Assembly: GCF_022539505.1 (NCBI RefSeq)
Contig: NW_025900966.1
Span: forward strand, 17,975-81,974
Direction: 5' to 3'
Source of the DNA: Lolium rigidum
Taxonomy: Eukaryota; Streptophyta; Magnoliopsida; Poales; Poaceae
Length of the DNA stretch: 64,000 nt
Shown here: one piece after another, positions 1 to 12,195 of the stretch
How the letters are laid out: each line of letters opens with the position of its first letter
Numbering within the stretch: the first letter of the stretch is position 1
Made by a program: the position numbers and the translations under genes
The notes under the pieces: model-generated
What the model saw: the letters and a program-made list of their open reading frames with translations, nothing else
What the model was told of the DNA's origin: nothing
The model's database searches: none

Positions 1-1025
1 ATGTCCCAAGGCAAAGTTGAGACAAAATATGATGAGCCAAAAAGGCTACTTGTTTGTAGAGTTTTCATATTTGAGAATGGAAGAGAAATGGATGAGATTT
101 GGGAGAGGAAAATTTGGGTGGAGGCATGATTTTGCAAGATCATGATCACATGTCAAGGTTCAGAATGATTTAGGGTTTTTGCAAGGTTTAAGTTAATAAA
201 ACTAGTACTAATAAAAAGGGTGTCTCATGAAAAGAAAAGTTTTAGGAAACCATGTCAAGTGGAGATCATCACTAGGTACACACATGCACTCACTCAAACA
301 AAACAAGATCAATTATGCATGCAAATTTTTAATTTGAAAAAGTTTTTGTTGGCCCTGAACTTTGCATTCCAAACTTTAAACAAATGCACAAAAGTTGGGT
401 TGTTACAGGTATAAAGATCCAAGCCCACACCGCCTTCTCCGCGACTGCAAACCCACCCTTTTGTCCGACCATACACCCCCAGTAGACTTCTTCCGATAAT
501 ACGGCTTTACTCACGGTGTACTCCGGACAATCCATCATAGACCGTAGAGCTAACATCACTAATGGATGGGGATTTAAAAGGCTATCCCAACCTACGGCGA
601 GTGCCTCCAACACCCCGCAGCTCTACCAGTCCGTTGGCGTGCGTAAGGGAAAAGATACGGCTGGCTTCCCTAGAGCCATTATAGATCTCATGGTTAACGC
701 GGTTTGTACGGCGCTAGAATCAACTGGACGGCATTGGTGGTTAATCCTAGGTTAATATAACCCATGCAATGGAACCTCCACCATATCAACACATACCATG
801 GTTCCATTGCCAGCCACATAGTCATATTTATAGTTGGAAAGTAACATTTTATTTGCGATGCAGGAATGATAAGTATATAGCTTTGCATTAAAGTAATAGA
901 AAATACTCAAGTTGGTATGAGCAAGGGTGAACTTGCCTGTGGACTGCGAGATAGTGCAGTTCAATGCAGTTGATGGAACCTGGACCTCGGGTTCTGTAAG
1001 AAGCATCATTGTCCGGTAAGGACAA
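1..1025. repeat. LTR-type non-coding DNA, family unresolved
   Basis: No convincing protein is encoded here. On the minus strand, positions 407 down to 1 begin TGTAACAACCC and continue as AT-rich DNA, which looks like the first bases of a plant Gypsy LTR. The stretch 401-1025 read on the minus strand ends CTTTATACCTGTAACA, which looks like an LTR 3' end, so two LTR edges may overlap at 401-407. I could not find a matching 5-bp duplication or a primer-binding site, so the boundaries are guesses. The short open frames here have no recognisable domain. Confidence 0.4.
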
Positions 1026-4000
1026 TGTTATAAAATCCAAATAATGCAATCATGGATGTATTATTTTATGTTGAATGCCTTTACCCCACGGAGTTATGCC
1101 ATTTAGGGTTGAGTTTAAGATTTATGCCTTTGGCAGTAACTTGCAATTGCTTTAATGTGTAAACCACTTTAATTTTCATAAAGTAAAATAATTCAAAGTA
1201 AAACTACTTTACTTGGTGATTCATTATTCATTCCAAAAATGAGTTGAAATGATAGAGTTGCCTCTATATTTTTGGAAAAAAGAATAGAGTATTTTTCTTT
1301 GAAAAATACCTTTCTCAATAGAAATGACTTGGAATAATAGAATTTCATTTTGAAATGTTTGCAATTAAGTATTTGAACTTAGTTGAGATTTTTCCTTGAT
1401 TTTTAAATACAAGGAAATAATAGTTTGAAATTCCAAGTTATTGTTTTAAATTCATCAAATTCATAAATTTGAATTTCTCTTCTTAAATTCTATTTCATAT
1501 TTTATTCTGGTTAAGAATAATTTTTCATTCACTAATCCAATTTTTAATGGATTATTAGATTTGTATTTTATTTACTAAAAATTGGTGAAATTCTGGCCTT
1601 TTTCTAAATTGTGAAAAGTCCAAAATACCCCTGGCCCCTATTGGGCCAGCCCATTGACCTAAGCCCATGGGACAGCCCACTAAGGCATGCCCCATAGCGG
1701 GTCGGTGGCGCCGAAGCGGCCCACCTCTCTCACTTACGCGTCTCTCTCACTCGCTCGCCCTAACCCTAATCTCTCGCGACTCCCGTGGCGATGTCGTCGC
1801 CGCCATGGCCGCCGCCGTGCTCCGGCTATCTCCTGGCCTCCCTACCTTCGCCACCTACCTAATCTGGACCGCCGCGAGACGATCTATCGATCTGTCCGCG
1901 TGGTTTTTCCGATTACCTCCTCTCCTGGCGAATCGCCTCCTCTCTGGATCCACTGGAGAATCGCCTCGGCGATTTGGTGGTCTCCGGCGAACTCTTGCCC
2001 TCGCCGTCGACGTGCGCGCCCCTTGAGACCGACCTGGCGCAGGTGCTGCTCGCAGTACATGTGCCATCGTTTCCGTGCCGTGCTGCTGTGGTGGTGTTCG
2101 TGCTCGTCAGCGTAACGCCGGCGTCTACCCTGGGCCTTGCAGCCGCTATGGCCGCGCGAGCACTGCCTCGCCATGCCATAGCCTCTGCCACCAGGCGCAT
2201 GTAAGTGATCTGCTCCTTCTCCTTCTCTTCTCCATGCCTGTGCGCCTCCCAAGCTACTGTGTTTCTTCTTCCTCCTGTTCTACTGCTCTCTGGTGCTCCT
2301 GTGTTCACACAGAGCCTTGCCATAGCTGCCTAATTTACCTATGCTTCCATTTTCTGCAAGCTATGGCCAATCTACCAATTTCTGGTACTGGCCAGTGCTA
2401 CCTTGCTTGCTGTACATGCCATTTGTTGATTCCTACTGCTCCTAGCATGCCCTGATCTTGCTATGATGTCATGTACTTGCTTACAAGCTTGCTATACCAT
2501 GCTGTTCATGCTTATGGGCTTGCTATGCTTACTGGCAATCTACACTTGCTTGTCTAGGTGTACTGTTGTGCATTTGTGACACCTGTGAATGCCAGTGATG
2601 TGTGTGAGATACTTTTGTGCTTCCTGTGTAAGCCATTGATCCATTGGATCAACCATTTCTTCTTGGCTAGCTTATCTGTGTGGCTTGACTTGATTCAATT
2701 GATCCATTTGATCAATTAAATGTCAGTGATTGTTGATTGATTAATTCTATGGCTAAGTGAATCATTTTCTTTGTTGATCTTGATGCTCAAACATCACTAT
2801 GCTTACTGTATACATGTGTTGTTGCTTATCCTAGCTCACTGGACTTGATCCAGTGGCTATGATGCAGTGACTTGTGCTGTGTTGCCTCATAGTGTGCTAC
2901 TGTCAATAAATAGCATGGATTTGTTTTATATTCATGCTTGAATAATTAATTCATGATGAACTGCTTATGCAGTGATGATTTAGATTACTTGCTTGTATAT
3001 GAATTTGCTGTTCATGATTATTTAACAAGCAAATGAATCTGAATCCAACTCTGGATAATGATGTTCTGTATTTGGCTTTACTTTAAATGGTGCTAAGTGT
3101 GATGTGACCTCAGTAGCCTTGCTACAGATTGGATGCTCACCTGTTTGGTTGGATCTTGTGGGCTACTCAACTTTGCTTGCATGTTTGGGGATCATACTAA
3201 CTATGAATGCCAATATGCTTGCCTGTGATGAAATCTAGGGTTTTACTGATGGTTACGTGCCTAGGATTTTCTGTGTAGTCTTTACTAGCTGCTAATTATT
3301 GCAATACATCTACTGGTGCTATCTGTGCATAAGATCTTGCTTCTGTGCAAAAGATTTGTATCTGGATGGTTTCTATTTTGGTGGCTTTTTAGACTAGCAG
3401 TGATCCTTGGTGAAAACCAAGTGATGATTCACCCTGTTGAGCATCTGCTCAATCCCATGACTGTGTCATGCATGATTTATGGATTAGATCCATTGGATCT
3501 ATTCCAGGAACTTGGTATACCTTGTTCCAGCTCCTATATGAGATTTTGTGTTGATGCAGACTTGTGGTTTGTTCACAGCCCTTCACCTCCAGTCCTGGTT
3601 GATCTTCTAGGTCACCATGATTTCTGGTGGCTGAGTGGTTGTGTGTGTTGGTTCTGTTCTTGAGCAAAAACTGGATGAACTCTGTGTTGCTCTAACTTCA
3701 CCCTTACCTGGTGAATTTCTTATCTGGTTGACTGGTTATTGTTCTAGGGTTTGTGTTCCTTTTATATGATCCCTACTTCTATTCTGGCCATGACACACAG
3801 GCCTGGCTTGCTTTGTGACTAAGCCCTTGCATGGCCTTGCTGTGGCTTGCCCAGCCCAAGCTCTCATATGCTGAAACTTGAGCCCTCTGTGGTGCTCGGT
3901 CTTGGTCTGCTTGATCCTATCTTGTGTTGTCCAGGCTTTGGACAAGCACAAGTGTGCAGTGACAGTGTACTCTGTCCAAACTGAATTTCTATTATGTCTT

Positions 4001-4614
4001 CACTGAATTTTCTAACACCTAACATTCTGGCTAGCACTTGTGATTCTATTTTGCGGGTTTTGAAGTTGAATATGACCAGAAGATATTCTTTAAAGCATTT
4101 AGTGTAGGTTTTAGTTTAGAACAATATTGTAATTTTCCTTTTTCATTTCTTTTTATTATTCATCAATTCTTGTATCAAGAATATTGTAAAGACAATGTAT
4201 TCTGTGTTGATTATCAATAAAGCTCAAGTTTTTGTTTATGAGCTTTTGATTTATGTAATGTTTATATTCTGAATTAAATATTGTATTTAATATTCAATTT
4301 GAAATTCAAATTCATTTGAATTCATAAGTTGTGTTTGAATTATGAATTTATTATTTATATTGCTCAATGCTTATTGTTCAATGTGTTATAACATGTCAAA
4401 TGAATTCATTCCCCAAATCAACAAGATACAAAAGAGATCATGTCGAAATTTCCCTAACTCACATTGCCTAACCCTAAGTGCAAAATGAGAGAGAGCCTCG
4501 ATCCCTCTTAGGTTTAGTTGCAATAAGGCACGAAAATTTCCCCCGTTTTGCGATGAAATGCACATCCCATTTCTAAATCTAACCTTCGTTGTTCCTATGT
4601 TCTGGGTTATTACA
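1026..4614. repeat. Probable long LTR (about 3.6 kb) of a Gypsy-type element
   Basis: The stretch starts TGTTATAA at 1026 and ends TTATTACA at 4614, which are near-inverted termini of LTR type. It has the layout of a long plant LTR: AT-rich start, GC-rich block at about 1620-2200, pyrimidine-rich leader-like DNA with a possible splice donor near 2200, long AT-rich tail and AATAAA near 4217. The GC-rich block suggests plus orientation. However, the reverse complement of the right edge, TGTAATAACCC, also resembles an LTR start, so orientation is open. No primer-binding site follows 4614 and the flanks do not form an obvious duplication; it may be a solo or truncated LTR. Short frames inside show no domain. 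Confidence 0.4.
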
Positions 4615-4916
4615 AACACCCAGAGAGGTAGGCAGAGCCAAAGTAAAAGAACCAAGTGTGCATCATATTGGATGCGGAAACGATTCCGGAATCTTCATAG
4701 TGCAAGATAAAAGCAAACAATAAGCAAAATGCTAAGATAGCATACAAACTTAACTTGATAAGTTACCGGTATAACATACCGGCAGGAAATATTGTAGCAC
4801 AGCCAAAAGAACGGCAGAGTATTATCTTACATCATAAACCCCGACATACCGGGGTAGAATTTAACGAGCATTGTTCTTGAGATAACCAGGTGTGACACAT
4901 ACAAACTGAGAAATAT

Positions 4917-7900
4917 TCAGACAACGGGGGGCTGCGCGCCGGCTTCAGGAGCTTCCGTAGGAGCATCGCCTTCTTCCGGAAGAGCGTCGCCTTCTCCGGC
5001 TTCTTCATCCTCCTCATCCTCAACTTCTTCCTCAGCGTCGGAGAGTGCATCCTTGACGTCGGGAGGAGGAGGGATGAAAGTGCGGGTGTGGGCGCATTCT
5101 ACGATCCGGTAGGCGCGATCCTGCCGCTTGGCGGTTAAGACCGGATCCTTGTCCGTGGGCGCGTCGCCGCAGAGGCTGTGGAAGGCGTCCAGATCCAGAT
5201 CTTCATACCAAGAGCAGGCAACGCGTAGCGCTGCATCTGCTCCGGCACGGGCCGTGGAGCACTTCCATTCGCGGATCCTTCGGCAAGCATCCTTGAGCCG
5301 GTCGGAGATAAGCGTCACATTGACCGGCACCGCTTCCTCAGGCCACAGCTCTTTGAAGATCTCCATGGCACGATCCGGAAGATCGACCAGGTGCCGGTCC
5401 ACGGCGCGCATGTGCTGGATCCGGGCGGAAAGCGCGACCAAGTGGTCATAAGCATCCCAGGGCGAATCCGGGTTGCTCATTTCTTGCTCCGCCCTGCGTT
5501 CCGCTACCTTGTTATGAGCATGCGCCTGGGAATCCGGAAAGAGCTCTGCAAGAAAAGAGAGAAAAGATAAGGACATACTACCGGAAAATATAAGCTTATA
5601 AGCGAAAGAGGGGAAAGAAAAAAGGCTTACTGAGGGCCAGCGCATCGGTCTGCACAACCAACCGGTCGTACTCCTTTTGCTCTGCGGTTAGGAGGGCGAT
5701 CCGGTCTTGCGCCGCTTTCCGCGCCACGGTCTCCTCCTCCATTTCTACCCGCAACACCGCAGTGTTGTTGGTATACTCCCTCAAGGATTCATCCAGCTTG
5801 GCCTCAGCTGCAACCTTGGCCTCCTTCAGCTCACGAGCGTGCCGGAGCTCATCCTGCATGAGCTTCTCCTTTAGCTCACCAATGAGGGTCTTCTGAGCCT
5901 CCAGGGCCTTGTGGTGCTCCAAGGCAAGATGATCCTTTTCAGCTGGAGTCCGGAAAAGAAATGTTAACAGAAAGATAACCGGTAGGATGAAGAGAGGCAA
6001 ATCAACCGGAAAAGAAATGGTACCTTGAAGCGCGGCGAGCTGAGCTTTGAGGGCCTCGATGGAGGCTTCCGAAACAGCTGGTTGATACGTCTCCAACGTA
6101 TCTATAATTTCTGATGTTGCATGCTAGTTTTATGACAATACCTACATGTTTTGCTGACACTTTATAATGTTTTTATGCATTTTCCGGGACTACCCTATTA
6201 TCAAGATGCCGAGGTGCCAGTTCCTGTTTTCTGCTGTTTTTGGTTCCATAAAAGCTGTTCGGGCAATATTCTCGGAATTCGACGAAACAAAAGCCAAACC
6301 TCTTATTTTACCGAGACGGACCCAGAACACCGAAGGAGAGACGGAGAGGGGCCAAGGGGGCCCCCCGCCACCTGGCGGCGCGGCCTAGGAGGGGGGCGCG
6401 CCGCCCTATGGGGTGGGCCCCCCAGGCACCCCCTCGCGCCGCCCTTTCGCCTATATATTCCTCACGATGCAAAAACCATATATCAATCAATCATATTCCG
6501 AAAAGACTCCAGGGGCGCCGCCGCCATCGTGAAACTCCGTTTCGGGGGATAGAATCTCTGTTCCGGCACGCCGCCGGGACGGGGAAGTGCCCCCGGAAGG
6601 CTTCTCCATCAACGCCACCGCCTCCATCATGCTCCGTGAGTAGTTCCCCCATGGACTAAGGGTTCTAGCAGTAGCTAGTTGGTACTCTCTCTCCCATGTA
6701 CTTCAATAAATGATCTCATGAGCTGCCTTACATGATTGAGATCCATCTGATGTAATCGGTGTTGTGTTTGTTTGGATCCGATGAATTGTTACATTATGAT
6801 CAGTCTTTCTATAAAGTTTGTGAAGTTATTGTTGATGCAATCTTGTTGTGTTTAATGCTTGTCACTAGTGCACAAGTGGCATGATCTTAGATTTAAGCTC
6901 TATACTTATTGCTTAGATTGTATCTACAAGTTGTTTGCACATGTCTATGTCCGGAACCCGAGGCCCCAGAGTGACAGCAACCTGGATAACTGGAGGGGAA
7001 GGCTTAGATATGAGGATCACATGTTTTCACCAAGTGTTAATGCTTTGCTCCGGTGCTCTATTAAAAGGAGTACCTTAATTACCAGTAGTTTCCCTAGAGG
7101 CCCGGCTGCCACCGGCTGGTAGGACAAAAGATGTTATGCAAGTTTCTCATCGCGAGCACGTATGACTATATATGGAAAACATGCCTACATGATTAATAAA
7201 CTTGATGTTCTGTCTTAATGCTATTTCAATCTTATCAATTGCCAACTGTAATTTGTTCACCCAACACTTGTCACTTGTTATTGGAGAGTTACCACTAGTG
7301 TAGATAGCTGGGAACCCGGTCCTTCTTTCATCATCAAATACTCACTCGGTCCTATATGTCATTAGAAGTAGTATCAACTATTTTCTGGTGCCATTGCCTC
7401 TGTGTTACTGCTACTGCTGCTGTGTTACTTTTACTATTGCTCTCGTATTACTGCTGCTTTCACATCACCCCTGTTACTAGTGCTTTTCCAGGTGCAGCTG
7501 AATTGACAACTCAGTTGTTAAGGCTTATAAGTATTCTTTGTCTCCCCTTGTGTCGAATCAATAAATTTGGGTTTTACTTCCCTCGAAGACTGTTGCGATC
7601 CCCTATACTTGTGGGTTATTACTGGTGTGCAAGGAGTTTATAAGTACTAAAAGGAAAACATCCGGTAAAAAGAAGCCGGGGGCATAGAAACTAACCTTGG
7701 CACTTGCTGTGAGCCTCGGAAAGCTCCCGGTGCTCCCACAGCAACTCCTCGAAGAGCTGCTTCCGGACGTCCAGCATGCCCTGTTCAAGTTAAAAAAGAA
7801 TTCCGGTAAAAAAGACGCCGGTATAGAAAGAAGTTTCGCGCTAAGAACTGCGCTCTCAACCCGAAACTCGGGGACTGGCTATGCCGGTTTTTTGTGTTTC

Positions 7901-10567
7901 TAACAAAGTTTCGCGCTAAAAGCTATGCTCTCAACCCGAAACTCGGGGACTGGGAAGATATATATAATCTTGAAAGAGTAAGAACCGGCATAGATTTAAA
8001 GAACTATGAAGTTTGTGCAACTTACCACCACGTTGTTGTTAGCGTCGTGCCACGCGGTGTCAAATTCTTTGACCGCGCGCCGCAGCCAGCCAAAATGTTG
8101 CCCAGTGCTCCAGGGGCCGGTAGGATCAACCACCGGCAGCTTATCCTTCCCGAGGCCGCGCATCGCTGGGGACAAGTCTGCTTGATTCCACTTCTCAGCG
8201 TAATCAAGGAGATGGCCCAGGTCAGCTCCTCCGCTGGTGAGCTCGGTGATCCGGCCCAGCTGAGCTGAGGCCGTCTCTCCGGCCACAATGGTGGCGCGGC
8301 CGGCGTGCAGTACGAGGGACCGCGTGCCGGAGGAGGGAGCGCTGGCAGCGGTGGCCACCACCGCGGGTTCTTGCGCGGAGAGCTTGTTGCCCTCTGGCGG
8401 TGTTGGCTTGGCGGCGGCGGGCTCTCCGGCTGAGCTTGCCGGAGGAGGCGTTGGCATGGTCTTGGGTGGCGCAGGAGCCTCAGGTGCGTCCTTTGCCGGA
8501 GCGGAGCTTGCCGGCGCGGAAGAATCCGGCAAGGACTTGGAGGGGGAGGAAGCAGCAGTCTTCTTCTTCTTCTTCGGGACGGGAGGAACCCGAGGTTCCG
8601 CCCTCCCGGCATCTTCAGTGCCAGCACCGATGTTGCTGGCGCCGGTGTCTTGGGTTTCTGGAGGGGAGACAAGGTCCTCCTCCGCGCGGAGATCTGCAGG
8701 TTCAGGGGCCGCGCGCCCCGCACTTGTGTTGCCTCCCCGAGGGGAGGCAGGAGATTTGTCGGCACCAGATGGTGCCGGGCTTGGTTGAGGAGGAGGTGAG
8801 GCCCTGGCGGCTTCCTCAGGACTTTTCGGCCTCATGCCGGTGGCGCTCTTGGAGATCTTGAGCGCAGGACTGAAAAAGATAGAGAAAAGAGAGGTTCAGA
8901 AAAAACAACCGGAAAAAGAGACTCACGAGACAAAAAGGAAAGAGGAAACAGAAGCTTACCCGGAAGCGACCGGCATCTCTCGTGACCGGTAGTGCTTCGC
9001 GGTGACCTTCTTCCCGCCAACAACTTCCTTCCGGGAGCGCTTGGCAGGAGGAGCGTCGCTCGAGCTGACCTCGGGCGCCGGCGCCTTGTTCTTTTGGCCC
9101 CGAGAGGCAAGCTTATCCAAGAACTCATGGCCAACCTCGGCCTGTAGCGGGACAGCGCGCTCCACGACCTATGGGTTGGCGCTGGCTGACGGAGCATCTA
9201 CAGCAAGACAATACATGAGGAAGCGAAAGAACAAAATACCTCAAGAACAGTGACCTCGTCGTCAGAACCGGAGTCGTTGGTTGAAAAGTTACCGGGGCGC
9301 GAGGTGTGGGTGCGGCCCATCTTGTTCTTGGTCCAGACCACGTAAGGATCCGGATCCACTTCGTCCAAGTCGCGCTTTTGGCAAGGACCTCGAGCCTCTG
9401 CGGCAATGCGAGGAAAGCGTTCGCGGGCCTGAAAAAGGAAAAAAAGATAATTAGCTACACATCAAAAGTATACCGGAAGAACAATCCGGATTGCTTAAGT
9501 TCTTACTTCGGCAGTTGGGGGATTCATGGAGCAGAGGGGAAGATGGCCCCATTCCCAATCCATCGGCATGTCAGTTTGGCAAATTTGCCTAGCCTTGAGG
9601 ACTATGTCCTCTTTGCTTAGTGGCAAGCCGGTGAATTTAGTGGGATCACGGGGGCCGCACATCTGGCTCATCTTGTGAGCCCGACGCTGGAGGGGAAGCA
9701 ACCGGCGTGAGATAAACGCGCGGATGATATCGTCGGAGCAGAGGCGCGTCTCCTTCTTGAGCTTCTCTGGGAACCGAACAATCCGGTTGGTTTCGATATG
9801 GTTGCTTCCCGGATTGTAGCCCCAGTTGGCCCTCGTTGGCGTCTCCGGATTATAGGCCGGTAGATTGATAAAATCTGCGGCGCCCTTGTTCTTCTCGTAG
9901 AAGAAGGTCTCTTGCCATGCCTGGCATGAATCCAGACCGGAGAATTTGAAGAAGGGGCTCCCCTGGCGGGAGCCCATGATGCAGGATCCACATCGCACCG
10001 GAGGCTTGGGCTTGGGGATGTCTTTGCCTTGGACCGAGTTGATCCGAAGGCAGAAGAAGCGAGCAAAGGCTTCTTTAGTGGGAAGGAGGCCAATGTAGGC
10101 CTCCATGAAAGAAACAAAGCAAGAGAGATAGAAAATGGCATTGCCAGGAAGATGATGGGTTGGAGTTTGTAAAAATCGAGGAACTCGCGGAAAAAATCGG
10201 AGGCCGGAAGGCTGAAGCCACGCTCAAAGTGAGCAAGGAAAACAACGAACTCTCCGGGTTCGGGAGCGGGTTCCACCTCGTCGCGTGGAATCCGGCAAGA
10301 CACCTGTGCCGGTATCCTCCGGGAGCGGTAAAGCCAATCGATATCCGGCAGCGTCACGTCCGAGCCCTTCCAGGCTCCGCGGGTGATGTTAGCCAAGTCT
10401 ACTCCGGAACCTTGGCCGGAGCTGCTGGCCTCCTGACCTCTTCCGGTACCGGCCGCCAGAGCGGATGAGGAAGCTTCCATCCGGGCCAGTTCAGCGGAAG
10501 GCCCGTCAGAGGCCTCGCTGTGATGGCTGCTGGCTGCTGGTTCGGAAAGATACTCTTCGCTAGACAT
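4917..10567 (-). pseudogene. Antisense extra gene of the Tat element, Transposase_28-like, eight exons
   Basis: The protein resembles the plant 'putative gypsy type transposon' family (Pfam Transposase_28); its biochemical role is unknown to me. Predicted minus-strand exons with GT-AG borders are 10567-9507, 9428-9240, 9197-8960, 8869-8026, 7780-7696, 6077-6024, 5942-5631 and 5545-4917. Exon 1 holds the conserved core, with blocks such as FVVFLAHFERGF and FREFLDFYKLQP, then AYIGLLPTKEAFARFFCLRI. Exon 4 is low complexity, rich in Pro, Ala and Ser with a KKKKK run. Exons 5-7 form a charged coiled coil (FEELLWEHRELSEAH, LIGELKEKLMQDELRHAREL). The C-terminus is acidic. Breaks: a 1-nt deletion in the GGG run at 10157-10159, an in-frame TAG at 9169-9171, and the solo LTR at the exon 6 acceptor. 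The exon 2/3 phase also does not match exactly. Confidence 0.72.
6083..7621 (+). mobile_element. Solo LTR, Athila-type (Sabrina-like) Gypsy family
   Basis: The 1539-bp element starts TGATACGTCTCC at 6083 and ends GGGTTATTA at 7621; its sister LTR at 22418-23951 ends GGGTTATCA, so the last bases have mutated here. It is flanked on both sides by the same 5-bp duplication CTGGT (6078-6082 and 7622-7626), with no internal domain, which is the definition of a solo LTR left by recombination between two LTRs. A TATA box lies at 6452-6459 (CTATATATTC context) after a GC-rich U3. Interrupted coding DNA resumes on both sides. Confidence 0.9.
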
Positions 10568-11034
10568 GCAAGTCTAAAGATACCGAAATCTACCTAGAAA
10601 CAGGTTTCCCCAGATCTAGCCTCGCGCGAAGATCTACGAACAAGAGAAAAACCAAGAGAAAAAGGGAAGGTAAATCCCCAACCGGCCAAAGAACAAGAAG
10701 GCAAAAAGGAGAGAGCAAAGAGGCATTGAGGCTAACCTGAGGTGGCGGAAGACGTTAAGGACGAAGGACGCAGGAGATGCGGCGAACTCGCAGTCGTCGA
10801 CGAGGACTGGCGCAGAAGAGGAACGGAGGTCGCCGAGGAGCGCGCGATGAAGCAACAGCGGAGGCACTGCAGAGGGTCTCTGCGGGGCGAAGCTCGGCGG
10901 AATGGCTGAGGAAGATCGCCGGAGGAAGACGCTCTAGCGACGAATGGCGACGGCGGGAGCGCAAAGGGCAAAGAGCTCAGAGCGCGTGAGGAGGTTGTGA
11001 GTGCGGAGAAGAAGAGGAGAAGGAACCGCTCCCC

Positions 11035-11043
11035 CTTAAATAG
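11035..11043 (-). promoter_or_regulatory. Candidate TATA box for the antisense Tat gene
   Basis: On the minus strand the sequence reads CTATTTAAGGGGGAG, followed by pyrimidine-rich leader DNA and then the gene start at 10567. The 460-bp distance allows a long 5' leader or an unrecognised leader intron. It points opposite to the LTR promoter at 11926, so the element appears to carry two divergent transcription units. Confidence 0.5.
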
Positions 11044-11479
11044 GGAGGAGAAGTAGTGGGCTGGCAACTACTGGGCCGCGGTGGTTCGTCTCGTGGGCAG
11101 CCACGTGGCGCAACGATACACGCGCAGAAAAGATAAAGACACAGGGAGGCCACACGGATCCGGAACGGCAGCGAGGATCCGGTGCGGCGCCATAAATGCA
11201 AGTGCAGAAGCCGAAGGGAAGTGACCCCTGACACTGCAGCGTTAGGCACAGTGCGCATGTCACTGACAGGCACTGTACCCGAGAAATTCTCGACCTCGCC
11301 GAGGAGAGTTTAATGACAAAGATACCGGAATGGCTCGGTGAGAAAAGACATAAGTTCGGCAAAAATGCCGGAAGGATTGAACTGGTTACCGGAAGGATTA
11401 AACCGGTACCTTGAGTAATGGGAACCTGGCATGGTCCGTTGGATAGGATCCACCGGACTATACCAGCTTCGGGGACTAA

Positions 11480-12195
11480 TGTTGGGGGGATGACCCCCGG
11501 TATGCCAAAGGCATGCCAAACCGGATGGTTTGAGCCATCAAGATACCGGTTTAAAGGTTATTCCGGAATGAGAAACTAGGCTTTTTGCTAAGTAAATCTA
11601 TACCGGTATCCCAGGAGGGGTATACCGGAATGAGCTAAGAAGGTACCGGACTACTGGTACAGGCGACACTGTAGCACGTCGGCAAGACTGGTCAAAGATT
11701 CTCTAAGGAGCTAGAGGACAAAGATGAGCAAAGCACTTCAGCTTTAATCGAAGCTCTGGAGCTAAAGCAGATGATGACGTAAAAGGTACCGGAGGACGTC
11801 AGCCTCCCTGATTAAAGAGATACCGGCGTCACCGGTAGCTAAAGAAGCTTTGTAAAGTAGTTTGTCCAATCAAAGATGCCATTAGGGTTTCCTAGGGTTT
11901 CTTCCCCTGTAAGCCACTCTCTCCCCTATATAAGGAGAGGGGGCACACCCCATCGCGGGCATATGCTATGTTGTACCCAAAAACCTGTAACCTATTACGA
12001 TCAAGAAATAGAGAGATCTGAAGAGAAAAGAGTTCTTGAGTTCTTCTTCTTCTACCTCTGGCCAAGGACAAGTTCTTAGGAAATCCATCCGGAATCCATC
12101 CCTACCTTACCAAAACCCTCACCCGAATCCTCTAGCGCACATTCGGCCCCAACTTAAGCCATCCCATGGCATATGTCTGTTCACCACGACGACAC
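11480..12195 (+). repeat. 3' LTR of the Tat-lineage element
   Basis: The LTR starts TGTTGGGGGGATGACCCCCGG at 11480, right after a purine-rich tract ending CTTCGGGGACTAA. It carries a TATA box (CTATATAAGGAG, 11926-11934) and a pyrimidine-rich leader, and most plausibly ends ACGACGACA at 12195, 716 bp in all. The next five bases, CCCAC, would be the target duplication, but its partner is not in the window, so the right edge could be off by some bases. Confidence 0.65.
11926..11934 (+). promoter_or_regulatory. TATA box of the Tat-element LTR
   Basis: CTATATAAG lies about 445 bp into the LTR, preceded by two copies of AGGGTTTC and followed by a purine-rich AGGAGAGGGGG stretch, as in many plant LTR promoters. 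Confidence 0.6.

Larger units (their letters stand above)
4615..12195 (+). mobile_element. 3' part of a Tat-lineage Gypsy retrotransposon
   Basis: The plus-strand element keeps its 3' LTR (11480-12195), a purine-rich tract just before it, and about 6.9 kb of upstream internal DNA, from which a 1.54-kb solo LTR insertion must be subtracted. No gag or pol is present; these and the 5' LTR are missing or lie outside the window. The internal DNA carries an extra gene on the opposite strand. This arrangement is known from the Tat lineage of Gypsy elements, for example the antisense gene of maize Grande. The sequence is strikingly rich in TACCGG and CCGGTA words. Lineage assignment is by this architecture, not by RT sequence. 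Confidence 0.6.

Noticed and set aside
1667..2455. Cluster of long frames on both strands that looks like a gene
   Set aside because: It lies in the GC-rich block of an LTR-like sequence, overlaps on opposite strands and has no recognisable domain.
6083..7621. Considered as a host gene promoter with a GC-rich leader
   Set aside because: The perfect CTGGT duplication and the matching LTR at 22418-23951 show it is a solo LTR.
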